In this document: positions 1-5,890 of the stretch, in pieces
Layout of the letters: the number at the start of each line of letters is the position of its first letter
Position numbering within the stretch: position 1 is the stretch's first letter
DNA from: Propionibacterium sp.
GTDB lineage: Bacteria > Actinomycetota > Actinomycetes > Propionibacteriales > Propionibacteriaceae
Assembly (NCBI GenBank): GCA_012514785.1
Contig: JAAYZP010000036.1
Coordinates: forward strand, 1 to 11,416
Direction of reading: 5' to 3'
DNA length: 11,416 nt
Translations under genes and position numbers: made by a program
Notes under the pieces: generated by a model
What the model saw: the letters and a program-made list of their open reading frames with translations, nothing else
Told to the model about the DNA's origin: nothing
Databases searched by the model: none

Positions 1-402
1 GGCGGGCAGCAGCAGCGCGTCGGTGTCGCCCGCGCGCTCGCGAGCGACCCCAACATCCTCCTCATGGACGAACCCTTCGGCGCCGTCGACCCGATCGTGC
101 GCCGCGAGCTGCAGGACGAGCTGCGGCGGCTGCAGGCCGAGCTGGGCAAGACCATGGTGTTCGTCACCCACGACATCGACGAGGCGTTCCGCTTGGGCGA
201 TACGGTCGTCGTGCTGAAGACCGGGGGAGTGATCGCCCAGCAGGGCACGCCGCAGGAGATCCTCGCGAACCCGGCCGACGCGTTCGTGCGCGACTTCGTC
301 GGCGCCGCCCGCTCCGAGCGACGGCTCACGATCGAGGAGGTCGACGGGCGCACCCTCGCCGTCGACGGTGACGGCCGCCCCGTGGGGATCGTCGACGGAT
401 GA
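1..402 (+). CDS. Quaternary-amine (OpuC/ProV-type) ABC transporter ATP-binding protein, 5'-truncated by window edge
   Basis: This is the C-terminal 133 residues of an ABC ATPase; the Walker A half lies outside the window. The visible part starts inside the signature motif (GGQQQRVGVARAL, residues 1-13), followed by Walker B and D-loop (LLMDEPFGAVDP, 20-31) and the switch histidine (VFVTHD, His57). It powers import by the two permeases downstream. The assignment to the glycine betaine/choline/carnitine class comes from the operon: two short permeases plus a ProX/OpuCC-like binding protein. ProV/OpuCA proteins usually carry two CBS domains (over 100 residues) after the ATPase. Here only about 30 residues remain, ending in LAVDGDGRPVGIV, which resembles one CBS strand pair. 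Its TGA overlaps the next ATG in an ATGA junction, so translation is probably coupled. ABC ATPase is certain; the exact substrate is inferred. Confidence 0.95.
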   Translation, partial: GGQQQRVGVARALASDPNILLMDEPFGAVDPIVRRELQDELRRLQAELGKTMVFVTHDIDEAFRLGDTVVVLKTGGVIAQQGTPQEILANPADAFVRDFVGAARSERRLTIEEVDGRTLAVDGDGRPVGIVDG

Positions 403-1067
403 ACTGGCTCAGCCAGAACTGGCCCCAGGTGCTCGACCACCTGGTGAGCCACCTCGCGCTCAGCATCCCCTCCATCCTGATCAGCGTGCTCATCGCGGTC
501 CCGATCGGGCGCCTCGCGTTCCGCAAACCGCTCGTCGGCGGCCCCCTGCTGGGCGCCGCCAGCCTCCTCTACGCCGTCCCCGCGCTGCCGCTCCTGGTGA
601 TCATCCCCGCCGTCGTCGGCCTCTCGCCGCGCTCGCCGTGGGTGATGGTGATCGCGCTCAGCCTCTACGGGGTCGCGCTGCTCGTGCGCACCGCTTCCGA
701 CGCGTTCGCCGCCGTCGACCGGCACGTGCGCGAGGGGGCGCTCGCCGTCGGGCACTCGCGGCGCAGCGTGTTCTGGCGGGTCGACCTCCCGCTCGCCCTG
801 CCCGTGCTGATCCCGGGCATCCGCGTCGTGACCGTCTCGACGATCAGCCTCGTCACCATCGGTGCGCTCATCGGCGTGCCGAGCCTCGGCTCGCTGCTCA
901 CCGACGGTTTCCAGCGCGGCATCACCGCCTCGGTGGCCACCGGCATCATCGCGACGATGCTGCTCGCCCTCGTGCTCGACGCGGCCCTCGTGCTCCTCGG
1001 GCGCGTGCTCACCCCGTGGAGGAGGTGGGCGGATGAGTCTGATGGACGCGTTGCTCTGGCTCAGTGA
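399..1067 (+). CDS. Quaternary-amine ABC transporter permease (OpuCB/ProW-like), first of two
   Basis: This 222-residue integral membrane protein is one of the two transmembrane subunits of the importer. Hydrophobic segments lie at about residues 20-37, 50-75, 80-98, 135-160 and 180-202. The cytoplasmic EAA loop that docks on the ATPase is at about 111-134 (REGALAVGHSRR, then DLPLALP). Its length matches the short OpuCB/OpuCD permeases rather than the longer ProW with an extended N-terminus. The start is the ATG of an ATGA junction with the ATPase gene. The last 35 bases overlap the second permease gene, so the C-terminal tail (WADESDGRVALAQ) is encoded over the next gene's ribosome binding site and start. 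Family assignment is firm; the substrate (glycine betaine, choline, carnitine or similar) is inferred from the family. Confidence 0.93.
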   Translation: MNWLSQNWPQVLDHLVSHLALSIPSILISVLIAVPIGRLAFRKPLVGGPLLGAASLLYAVPALPLLVIIPAVVGLSPRSPWVMVIALSLYGVALLVRTASDAFAAVDRHVREGALAVGHSRRSVFWRVDLPLALPVLIPGIRVVTVSTISLVTIGALIGVPSLGSLLTDGFQRGITASVATGIIATMLLALVLDAALVLLGRVLTPWRRWADESDGRVALAQ

Positions 1068-1713
1068 CCCCGCACGCTGGTGGGGGCCCTCCGGCATCCT
1101 GGCCCGCACGCTCGAACACCTGGGCGTGACCCTCCTCGCGCTCGTCGCCGCGGGCGTCATCGCGCTGCCCGCGGGCGTCCTGATCGGCCACACCCGGCGC
1201 GGGTCGACGGCGATCGGCGCCTTCACCGGCGCCTTCCGCGCCCTGCCCACACTCGGCCTGCTCACCCTCTTCGGCCTGCTGCTGGGGATCGGGATCACCG
1301 CGCCGCTGCTCGCACTCATCATCCTGGGCATCCCGTCGCTGCTGGCCGGCGCCTACTCCGGCATCCAGTCGATCGACCCCACGATCCCGGGCGCCGCCCG
1401 CGCGATCGGCATGAGCGAGGCGCAGGTGATCCGCCGCGTCGAACTGCCGCTGGCGATGCCGGTGATCGTCGGGGGCGTGCGCGCCGCCACGCTGCAGATC
1501 GTCGCCACCGCCACCCTTGCCGCCTACACCGCCGACGTCGGCCTCGGCCGCTACCTGTTCGCCGGCATGAAGTCCCGCGACTACCCCCAGATGATCGCCG
1601 GCGCCCTGCTCGTGACGGTGCTGGCGATCCTCCTCGAACTCATCCTGGCCGCGGTGCAGCGTACTGTTTCCACACGACTAGCCGATCCATCGAAAAGGGA
1701 AAGCCATGCGTAA
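1033..1713 (+). CDS. Quaternary-amine ABC transporter permease (OpuCD/ProW-like), second of two
   Basis: This 226-residue permease is paralogous in layout to the preceding gene and presumably forms the heterodimeric membrane channel with it. Membrane segments are visible at about 30-52, 66-88, 90-108, 142-168 and 186-208. The EAA loop is at about 119-143 (PGAARAIGMSEAQ, then ELPLAMP). I chose ATG 1033 because a strong ribosome binding site (GGAGGT at 1021-1026) lies 6 bases upstream and the resulting N-terminus fits the family. The open frame continues further 5', but that stretch is a shadow of the first permease. The end overlaps the start of the binding-protein gene by 8 bases (1706-1713). 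Two permeases followed by the binding protein differs from the Bacillus opuC order, where the binding protein lies between the permeases. Confidence 0.93.
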   Translation: MSLMDALLWLSDPARWWGPSGILARTLEHLGVTLLALVAAGVIALPAGVLIGHTRRGSTAIGAFTGAFRALPTLGLLTLFGLLLGIGITAPLLALIILGIPSLLAGAYSGIQSIDPTIPGAARAIGMSEAQVIRRVELPLAMPVIVGGVRAATLQIVATATLAAYTADVGLGRYLFAGMKSRDYPQMIAGALLVTVLAILLELILAAVQRTVSTRLADPSKRESHA

Positions 1714-2581
1714 ATCCATCAAGGTCCTCGGAGTCGCGCTGGTCAGCGCCCTGGCGCTCACCGCCTGCTCCGACGACGCCGGCGACGGTGAGACCCTCGT
1801 CGTCGGCAGCCAGGACTACTACTCGAACGAGATCGTCGCCGAGGTCTACGCCCAGGCACTCGAGGACGCGGGGTTCACCGTCGAGCGCGACTTCCGCATC
1901 GGCCAGCGCGAGGTCTACCTCCCTGAGCTCGAGGCCGGCAACATCGACGTCTTCCCCGAGTACACCGGCAACCTCCTGCAGTACTACTCGCCCGACACCG
2001 AGGCCACCGCCGCCGACGACGTCTACGCCGAGCTCGCCTCGGCGCTGCCCGAGGGCCTGCGCGCGCTCGACCAGTCGGACGCCTCCGACCAGGACTCCTT
2101 CGTCGTCACCTCCGACTTCGCATCCGAACACGGGCTCACCGGTATCGGCGACCTCGCCGTCGTCGACGACGTCACCCTCGGCGGCAACTCCGAGCTCGAG
2201 ACCCGCCCCTACGGGCCGCAGGGCCTGGAATCGGTCTACGGGGTCACCGTGGCCTTCACCCCGATCGAGGACTCCGGCGGCCCGCTGACCGTGAAGGCGC
2301 TGCGCGACGGCGACGTGCAGGTGGTCAACATCTACACCGCCGACCCCGTGCTCGCCGACGGCGACCTCGTCGTCCTCGACGACCCCGAGGGCCTGCTGCT
2401 CGCCTCCCACGTCGTGCCGCTGGCCTCCGACAGGGTCACCGACGAGGCCGCCGACGTGATCAACGCCGTCTCGGGCGCGATGTCGGCGGAGGACCTCGTC
2501 GAGCTCAACTCGATCTCCGTCACGGAGGAGTCCCCGGCCGCGACGATCGCCGCCGACTGGCTCGCCGAGCAGAACCTCTGA
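1706..2581 (+). CDS. Glycine betaine/choline/carnitine-type substrate-binding lipoprotein (ProX/OpuCC-like)
   Basis: This 291-residue extracytoplasmic binding protein belongs to the importer. It has a short basic N-terminus (MRKSIK), a hydrophobic stretch and a lipobox LTAC with the lipidated Cys at residue 21, so it should be anchored to the outer face of the membrane. Family hallmarks follow: LVVGSQDYYSNEI (31-43, the counterpart of the GSKNFTEQ region), EYTGN (85-89), a central YG-rich hinge (about 169-179), and VNIYTADP (207-214). Tyr38/39, Tyr86 and Tyr210 are candidates for the aromatic cage that binds a trimethylammonium group in this family, by analogy with OpuCC/ProX. The ATG at 1706 has an AAAGGGA ribosome site 5 bases upstream and overlaps the permease stop. 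It is the last gene of the operon and is followed by a long hairpin. The exact ligand cannot be read from the sequence. Confidence 0.92.
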   Translation: MRKSIKVLGVALVSALALTACSDDAGDGETLVVGSQDYYSNEIVAEVYAQALEDAGFTVERDFRIGQREVYLPELEAGNIDVFPEYTGNLLQYYSPDTEATAADDVYAELASALPEGLRALDQSDASDQDSFVVTSDFASEHGLTGIGDLAVVDDVTLGGNSELETRPYGPQGLESVYGVTVAFTPIEDSGGPLTVKALRDGDVQVVNIYTADPVLADGDLVVLDDPEGLLLASHVVPLASDRVTDEAADVINAVSGAMSAEDLVELNSISVTEESPAATIAADWLAEQNL

Positions 2582-2588
2582 GCCACAG

Positions 2589-2640
2589 AAGATGGATCAA
2601 GGTTGAGGACCGTCAGCGGTCCCTAACCTTGATCCATCTT
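2589..2640. terminator. Long hairpin between convergent genes, likely bidirectional terminator
   Basis: A perfect 16-base inverted repeat (2589-2604 AAGATGGATCAAGGTT and 2625-2640) is followed inward by a G-T wobble and one mismatch. A further 6 bp (GGACCG/CGGTCC, 2607-2612 and 2617-2622) close around the four-base loop TCAG. The hairpin lies between the stop of the binding-protein gene (2581) and the stop of the convergent crotonase gene (2650), where both operons must end. Plus-strand RNA leaves it with only a short U run (from ATCTTTCCCC), so termination would rest on stem strength. Confidence 0.85.
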
Positions 2641-2649
2641 TCCCCGCGA

Positions 2650-3429
2650 CTAGTCGCGGTGCTTCCAGGCGGGCTCGCGCTTCTCGAAGAACGCACCGAT
2701 GCCCTCCTGCGCGTCGTGGGCGACCGCGTTGCGGGTCATCACATCGACGGTGTGCGCGTAGGCGTCCGCGGTCCCAAGCTCCGCCTGCTCATAGAAGGCG
2801 CGCTTCCCGACGGCCACCGTCGCGGCCGAGAAGCTGGCCACCTGCCTCGCGACGCGCGCCGTCGCCTCGTCCAGCTCGCCCGCCTCGACGACGTGCGACA
2901 CCAGCCCCTGCGTGCGTGCCTCCGCGGCGTCGATGGGCTCGCCCGTCAGCAGCATCTTCATAGCCGTCTTGCGGTCCACCGCCCGCGTGAGCGCCACCAT
3001 CGGCGTCGAGCAGAACAGCCCGATCTTCACCCCCGGCGTGGCGAAGTGGGCGTCGTCGGCGGCGACGGCGAGGTCGCAAGTAGCCACGAGTTGGCAGCCC
3101 GCGGCGGTGGCGAGCCCGTGTACCCGCGCGATCACCGGCTGCGGGATCTGCTGGATGAGCAGCATCAGCTCGGCGCAGGTGGCGAAGATCTCGCGCTGTC
3201 GGTCGATGTCGGCGCCGCGCACCTCGCCGAGGTCGTGGCCGGCGGAGAACACCTTCCCCTCGGAGCGCAGGATCACGGCGTGCACGTCGGTGCGCCCGCC
3301 GATCGCGGTGAACGCGTCGATCAGCCCGCGCATCACGGGCATGGAGAGCGCGCCGCGCTTGGCGGGGTTGTTGATCGTCACGGTGGCTACGGTCTCCTCC
3401 ACGTCGAGGAGTACGAGGTCATCAATCAT
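2650..3429 (-). CDS. Crotonase-superfamily protein, ECHDC3-like (enoyl-CoA hydratase/isomerase fold)
   Basis: This is a 259-residue crotonase-fold protein, the family's usual length. The CoA-binding/oxyanion-hole motif is intact (VFSAGHDL, 60-67), as is the second oxyanion region (HGLATAAGCQL, 104-114). Aligned to rat mitochondrial enoyl-CoA hydratase, the first catalytic glutamate (GGGCEL) is Gln113 and the second, 20 residues later (FGQPE), is Gly133 in FATPGVKIGL. The stretch GLATAAGCQL with FATPGVKIGLFCSTP is, from memory, the pattern of the ECHDC3 subgroup, so ordinary hydratase activity is doubtful and the substrate is unknown. The ATG at 3429 matches the crotonase N-terminus; the open frame runs further upstream only as a shadow of the opposite gene. 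The gene is cytosolic and monocistronic, and is divergent from the 3466 gene across 36 bases. Confidence 0.9.
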   Translation of the reverse strand: MIDDLVLLDVEETVATVTINNPAKRGALSMPVMRGLIDAFTAIGGRTDVHAVILRSEGKVFSAGHDLGEVRGADIDRQREIFATCAELMLLIQQIPQPVIARVHGLATAAGCQLVATCDLAVAADDAHFATPGVKIGLFCSTPMVALTRAVDRKTAMKMLLTGEPIDAAEARTQGLVSHVVEAGELDEATARVARQVASFSAATVAVGKRAFYEQAELGTADAYAHTVDVMTRNAVAHDAQEGIGAFFEKREPAWKHRD

Positions 3430-3453
3430 GCTCCCAGTCTGCCCTGCGGTGGT

Positions 3454-3459
3454 TAGGCT
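3454..3459 (+). promoter_or_regulatory. Probable -10 box (TAGGCT) of a leaderless transcript
   Basis: TAGGCT fits the actinobacterial TANNNT -10 consensus and is followed by exactly 6 bases before the ATG at 3466. The transcript would therefore begin at or next to the start codon. There is no Shine-Dalgarno sequence upstream of this ATG, which agrees with leaderless initiation. No clear -35 is visible. Confidence 0.6.
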
Positions 3460-3465
3460 TGCACC

Positions 3466-4119
3466 ATGCTCGACGTCCTCCGCACCCTCGGTGCGGCACT
3501 CGGACTGGACTCGGCGCTGTTCTCGAACCTGGGGGCGGTCCCGCTGATGTCGGTCGCCGGGGTCGCGGTGTTGGCCGCAGCCTCGACGATGCTGGGTCAC
3601 GTCGCCATCCTCGCGCTCAACCGCATCAGCGGCTTCCGTCTCGTCAGCAGCCTGCTGCTCAGCGCCGCGGCGCTGACGGTGCTGCACGCCACCGAAGCCG
3701 CGGTGACGTGGGGTGTGGCGACGATGGTGCTCCGGCGCCCGCTCCCGCTGATGGAACTCATCATCGTCGCGCTGCTCGCGCTCGCGCCCCAGGTGCTGAA
3801 CTTCCTCACCGCACTCCCGCACCTCGGCCTCGGTATCGGCCGCCTCCTCCAGGCGTGGAGCTACCTGATCCTGTGGTTCGGCGTCGGCAGCGCCTTCGGC
3901 CTGCACTGGCTGTGGGCGCTCGTGTTCACCATCGCCGGCTGGCTGGCGATGCAGCTGCTGTCCCGGCTGGCCCACCGGCCGATCAGCTGGCTGCTCTCGC
4001 GGCTGTGGCGGCTGGCCACCGGACGCCCGACGATGATGACCTCCCGCGACATCCTCGTGGGCATGCCGATCATCCCCGTCGACGGCGCCCCCAAGGCCCC
4101 CAAGCAGGTGGCGTCATGA
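3466..4119 (+). CDS. Multi-pass membrane protein of unknown function
   Basis: I do not recognise a family for this 217-residue protein. It has about five hydrophobic segments (roughly residues 24-50, 60-86, 95-117, 128-147 and 150-167). A basic, probably cytoplasmic C-terminal tail follows, with two Arg/Trp-containing amphipathic stretches (HRPISWLLSRLWRLATGR, 170-187) and a Pro/Lys-rich end. No enzymatic motif is evident. The start is ATG 3466, preceded by a TAGGCT box and no ribosome site. Its TGA overlaps the ATG of the hydrolase gene (ATGA, 4116-4119). The two are therefore probably one transcript with coupled translation, and their products may act together at the membrane. That partnership is an inference from gene layout only. 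Confidence 0.82.
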   Translation: MLDVLRTLGAALGLDSALFSNLGAVPLMSVAGVAVLAAASTMLGHVAILALNRISGFRLVSSLLLSAAALTVLHATEAAVTWGVATMVLRRPLPLMELIIVALLALAPQVLNFLTALPHLGLGIGRLLQAWSYLILWFGVGSAFGLHWLWALVFTIAGWLAMQLLSRLAHRPISWLLSRLWRLATGRPTMMTSRDILVGMPIIPVDGAPKAPKQVAS

Positions 4120-5078
4120 TCGGCTGGACGCTGCTCGCGCTGGTGGTCGTGCTGGTGCTGTTCGTGCTGCTGTCGCCGCTGGAATCCCTGCAGTGGTGGG
4201 TGGCGAAGGGCGAGCGGGAGGTGGCCGAGACCTTCGACGTCGTGGCCCCTGAACCGGGCCTCCGCACGCCGGCGCGCCACTACATCGTCTACCTCTCCGG
4301 GGTCGGCACCATCGGCGGCGACGAACTCTCCGGGCGGGAGGAAGCCTGGCTGCAGAGCCTGCGCGACGAGCTGCCCGAGGCCCGCGTCGTCGGAGACGTG
4401 TTCCCGTACGCCGTCGACAACCGCGGCCTTAGGCAACGCGCGACGGTGTGGCTCTGGGGCCGCCTGCACCGCTGGCGACGCAAGGGGCGCGCGCTGTTCC
4501 TGCCGTTCATCATCGAGCTGCGCAACATCGCCCAGGTACTCGTCTCGGCCGACCCGCGCTACGGCCCGACGTACAACATCGGGCTTGCGCAGGAGCTGTG
4601 GCGCTCGCTCCAGCGCCAGGGCTACGTGCCCGGCTCGGGGGCGCCCGTCACGCTGGTCGGATTCTCGGGCGGCGCGCAGGTGGCGCTCGGCGCCGGGTGG
4701 TACCTCTCCGGGCTCGGCGTGCCCGTCACCGTCATCTCCGTCGGCGGGATCTTCGGCGACGACCCCGGCCTCGACCGCGTGCGCCACCTCTGGCACCTGA
4801 GCGGCAGCCGCGACAAGCTGCAGCACCTCGGCACGGTCGCGTTCCCCGGCCGCTGGCCGACGGCGCCCCTGTCGCCCTGGGCGAAGGCGAAGCGGGAGGG
4901 CCGGGTGACCACCCTGGACGTCGGGCCGATGGAGCACTCCGGCGCGAACGGCTACCTCGGGCGACGCGCCGTCGGCGAGGACGGACGCAACCACGCGGAG
5001 GTCACCCGCGACGTCGTCATCCGGATCGTGCGGGGCTGGACGTCGCCGGGTGTTCGCGGCGGGCCCTCGTCAACCTGA
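4116..5078 (+). CDS. Membrane-anchored alpha/beta-hydrolase-like protein, function unknown
   Basis: This 320-residue protein starts with one hydrophobic anchor (residues 3-20, no lipobox), followed by a soluble domain. VTLVGFSGGAQVALG (178-192) is a nucleophile-elbow motif (GxSxG type) on a strand-turn-helix of the alpha/beta-hydrolase fold, with Ser184 the likely nucleophile. GSRDKLQ (Asp233) and MEHSGANGYL (His274) are spaced as expected for the rest of a triad, but this is a reading by eye. The substrate (lipid, ester or another) cannot be named. The ATG forms an ATGA overlap with the membrane-protein gene upstream, with AGGTGG 4 bases before it; the open frame 5' of this is a shadow. The 3' end overlaps the convergent TspO-like gene by 62 bases, encoding the low-complexity tail WTSPGVRGGPSST. 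Confidence 0.8.
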   Translation: MIGWTLLALVVVLVLFVLLSPLESLQWWVAKGEREVAETFDVVAPEPGLRTPARHYIVYLSGVGTIGGDELSGREEAWLQSLRDELPEARVVGDVFPYAVDNRGLRQRATVWLWGRLHRWRRKGRALFLPFIIELRNIAQVLVSADPRYGPTYNIGLAQELWRSLQRQGYVPGSGAPVTLVGFSGGAQVALGAGWYLSGLGVPVTVISVGGIFGDDPGLDRVRHLWHLSGSRDKLQHLGTVAFPGRWPTAPLSPWAKAKREGRVTTLDVGPMEHSGANGYLGRRAVGEDGRNHAEVTRDVVIRIVRGWTSPGVRGGPSST

Positions 5079-5838
5079 GGCCGACGGCACCCACCACCAG
5101 CACGCTGGCCGCGATGCCCGCGGCCCACGCCACCGTCGCCGACTCGAGGTCCGTCGTCATACGCCCCACGGCGATCCACGCCAGGCCCCAGGCCGTGGCG
5201 GCGGCCGGGGTCAGCCGGCCGCGGGTCCACCACGCGGTGCCGAGCCCGATGAGCAGCGTCACGACGATGACGGCCACGGCCGCCCACTCGAATCCGGGGA
5301 AGGTGGCCTCGACGCCGAGCGTGACACCCCAGGCGGTGATGTTGGCCACCGTGGCCACGCACACCCAGCCGAGGTACAGGCCGAACGTGCCGTCAGTGAC
5401 GACCGCCTCCACGATGTTGGCGGGCCTATCGGCGAGCAGGACCATCATGACGCGGATCAGGACCGCGAGCAGGACGATGATCACGGCGACGCTGGCGGCC
5501 ACAGAGCCCAACTGCACCATCCAGATCCAGGCTGCGTTGAGCGCGGCCGAGACCGCTGCCCAGAGGCGCAGCCGGCCCTGTCGCGCGGACCGGCGCGCCA
5601 CCGGCAGCACCTGGTAGACCGCGTAGAGCACCAGCCCGACGTAGATCACGCTCCAGATGCTGAACGCGGGGCCGGCCGGGGCGAGCGGCGTCGAGTCCTC
5701 GGCGAGCGCGCCGCCGGCGGCCTCGCTGATCGGTGTGCCGCCGAGTGCGCCGCTGCCGATGAAGGCGACGACGATCGCCGCGGCCACGGCGACGATCGTG
5801 AGGACCGCGGGGACGGGGGACTGGGCTCGCTGCTGCAT
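5017..5838 (-). CDS. TspO/MBR-related (tryptophan-rich sensory protein-like) membrane protein
   Basis: This 273-residue membrane protein has about seven hydrophobic segments (about 10-32, 56-79, 91-109, 112-135, 150-175, 184-204 and 210-225, with another at 234-256 giving a possible eighth). It contains 12 tryptophans. The stretch PAGPAFSIWSVIYVGL (54-69), plus YLGWVCVATVANITAWG (155-171), is the pattern I associate with the longer TspO/MBR-related proteins of Gram-positive bacteria. Classical TspO is about 150-190 residues with five helices. TspO proteins bind porphyrins and related ligands, but nothing here shows that this homologue does. ATG 5838 follows a GGAAGGGAA ribosome site. It overlaps the opposing hydrolase gene at its 3' end and is transcribed in the same direction as the esterase-like gene 52 bases upstream, though it has a candidate promoter of its own. 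Confidence 0.78.
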   Translation of the reverse strand: MQQRAQSPVPAVLTIVAVAAAIVVAFIGSGALGGTPISEAAGGALAEDSTPLAPAGPAFSIWSVIYVGLVLYAVYQVLPVARRSARQGRLRLWAAVSAALNAAWIWMVQLGSVAASVAVIIVLLAVLIRVMMVLLADRPANIVEAVVTDGTFGLYLGWVCVATVANITAWGVTLGVEATFPGFEWAAVAVIVVTLLIGLGTAWWTRGRLTPAAATAWGLAWIAVGRMTTDLESATVAWAAGIAASVLVVGAVGLRLTRARREHPATSSPARSG

Positions 5839-5862
5839 GGGGTTCCCTTCCGAAGGGGGAAA

Positions 5863-5868
5863 ACGCTA
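5863..5868 (-). promoter_or_regulatory. Candidate -10 box (TAGCGT) for the TspO-like gene
   Basis: Read on the minus strand, TAGCGT fits TANNNT and lies 24 bases upstream of the ATG, in the 52-base gap after the esterase-like gene. A purine-rich ribosome site (GGAAGGGAA) follows. A weak 5-bp hairpin, CCCTT/AAGGG with a CGG loop, would pair part of that ribosome site. No convincing -35 is visible. Confidence 0.35.
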
Positions 5869-5890
5869 GCAACCGACCGGGTCGCCACGC

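Noticed and set aside
862..1032. 5' extension of the second permease frame
   Set aside because: The extra residues are Ser/Arg/Pro-rich shadow coding opposite the phase of the first permease; the strong GGAGGT site at 1021-1026 marks ATG 1033 as the start.
1662..1667. TACTGT as an internal promoter for the binding-protein gene
   Set aside because: It fits TANNNT but has no -35 and lies in coding sequence; by chance such hexamers are common, so it is not listed as a feature.
1640..2410. Open minus-strand frame of 256 codons across the binding-protein gene
   Set aside because: Its product is Gly/Val/Asp-rich with no domain pattern, a typical antisense shadow in GC-rich DNA; the plus-strand lipoprotein is unmistakable.
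3430..3975. Long N-terminal extension of the crotonase frame on the minus strand
   Set aside because: The 182 extra residues are Glu/Gln/Arg-rich, low-complexity shadow of the 3466 membrane-protein gene; the crotonase fold begins at the ATG at 3429.
3861..4994. Open minus-strand frame of 377 codons opposite the hydrolase gene
   Set aside because: Arg/Ala/Glu-rich composition without fold motifs, while the plus-strand frame carries the GFSGG elbow and a membrane anchor.
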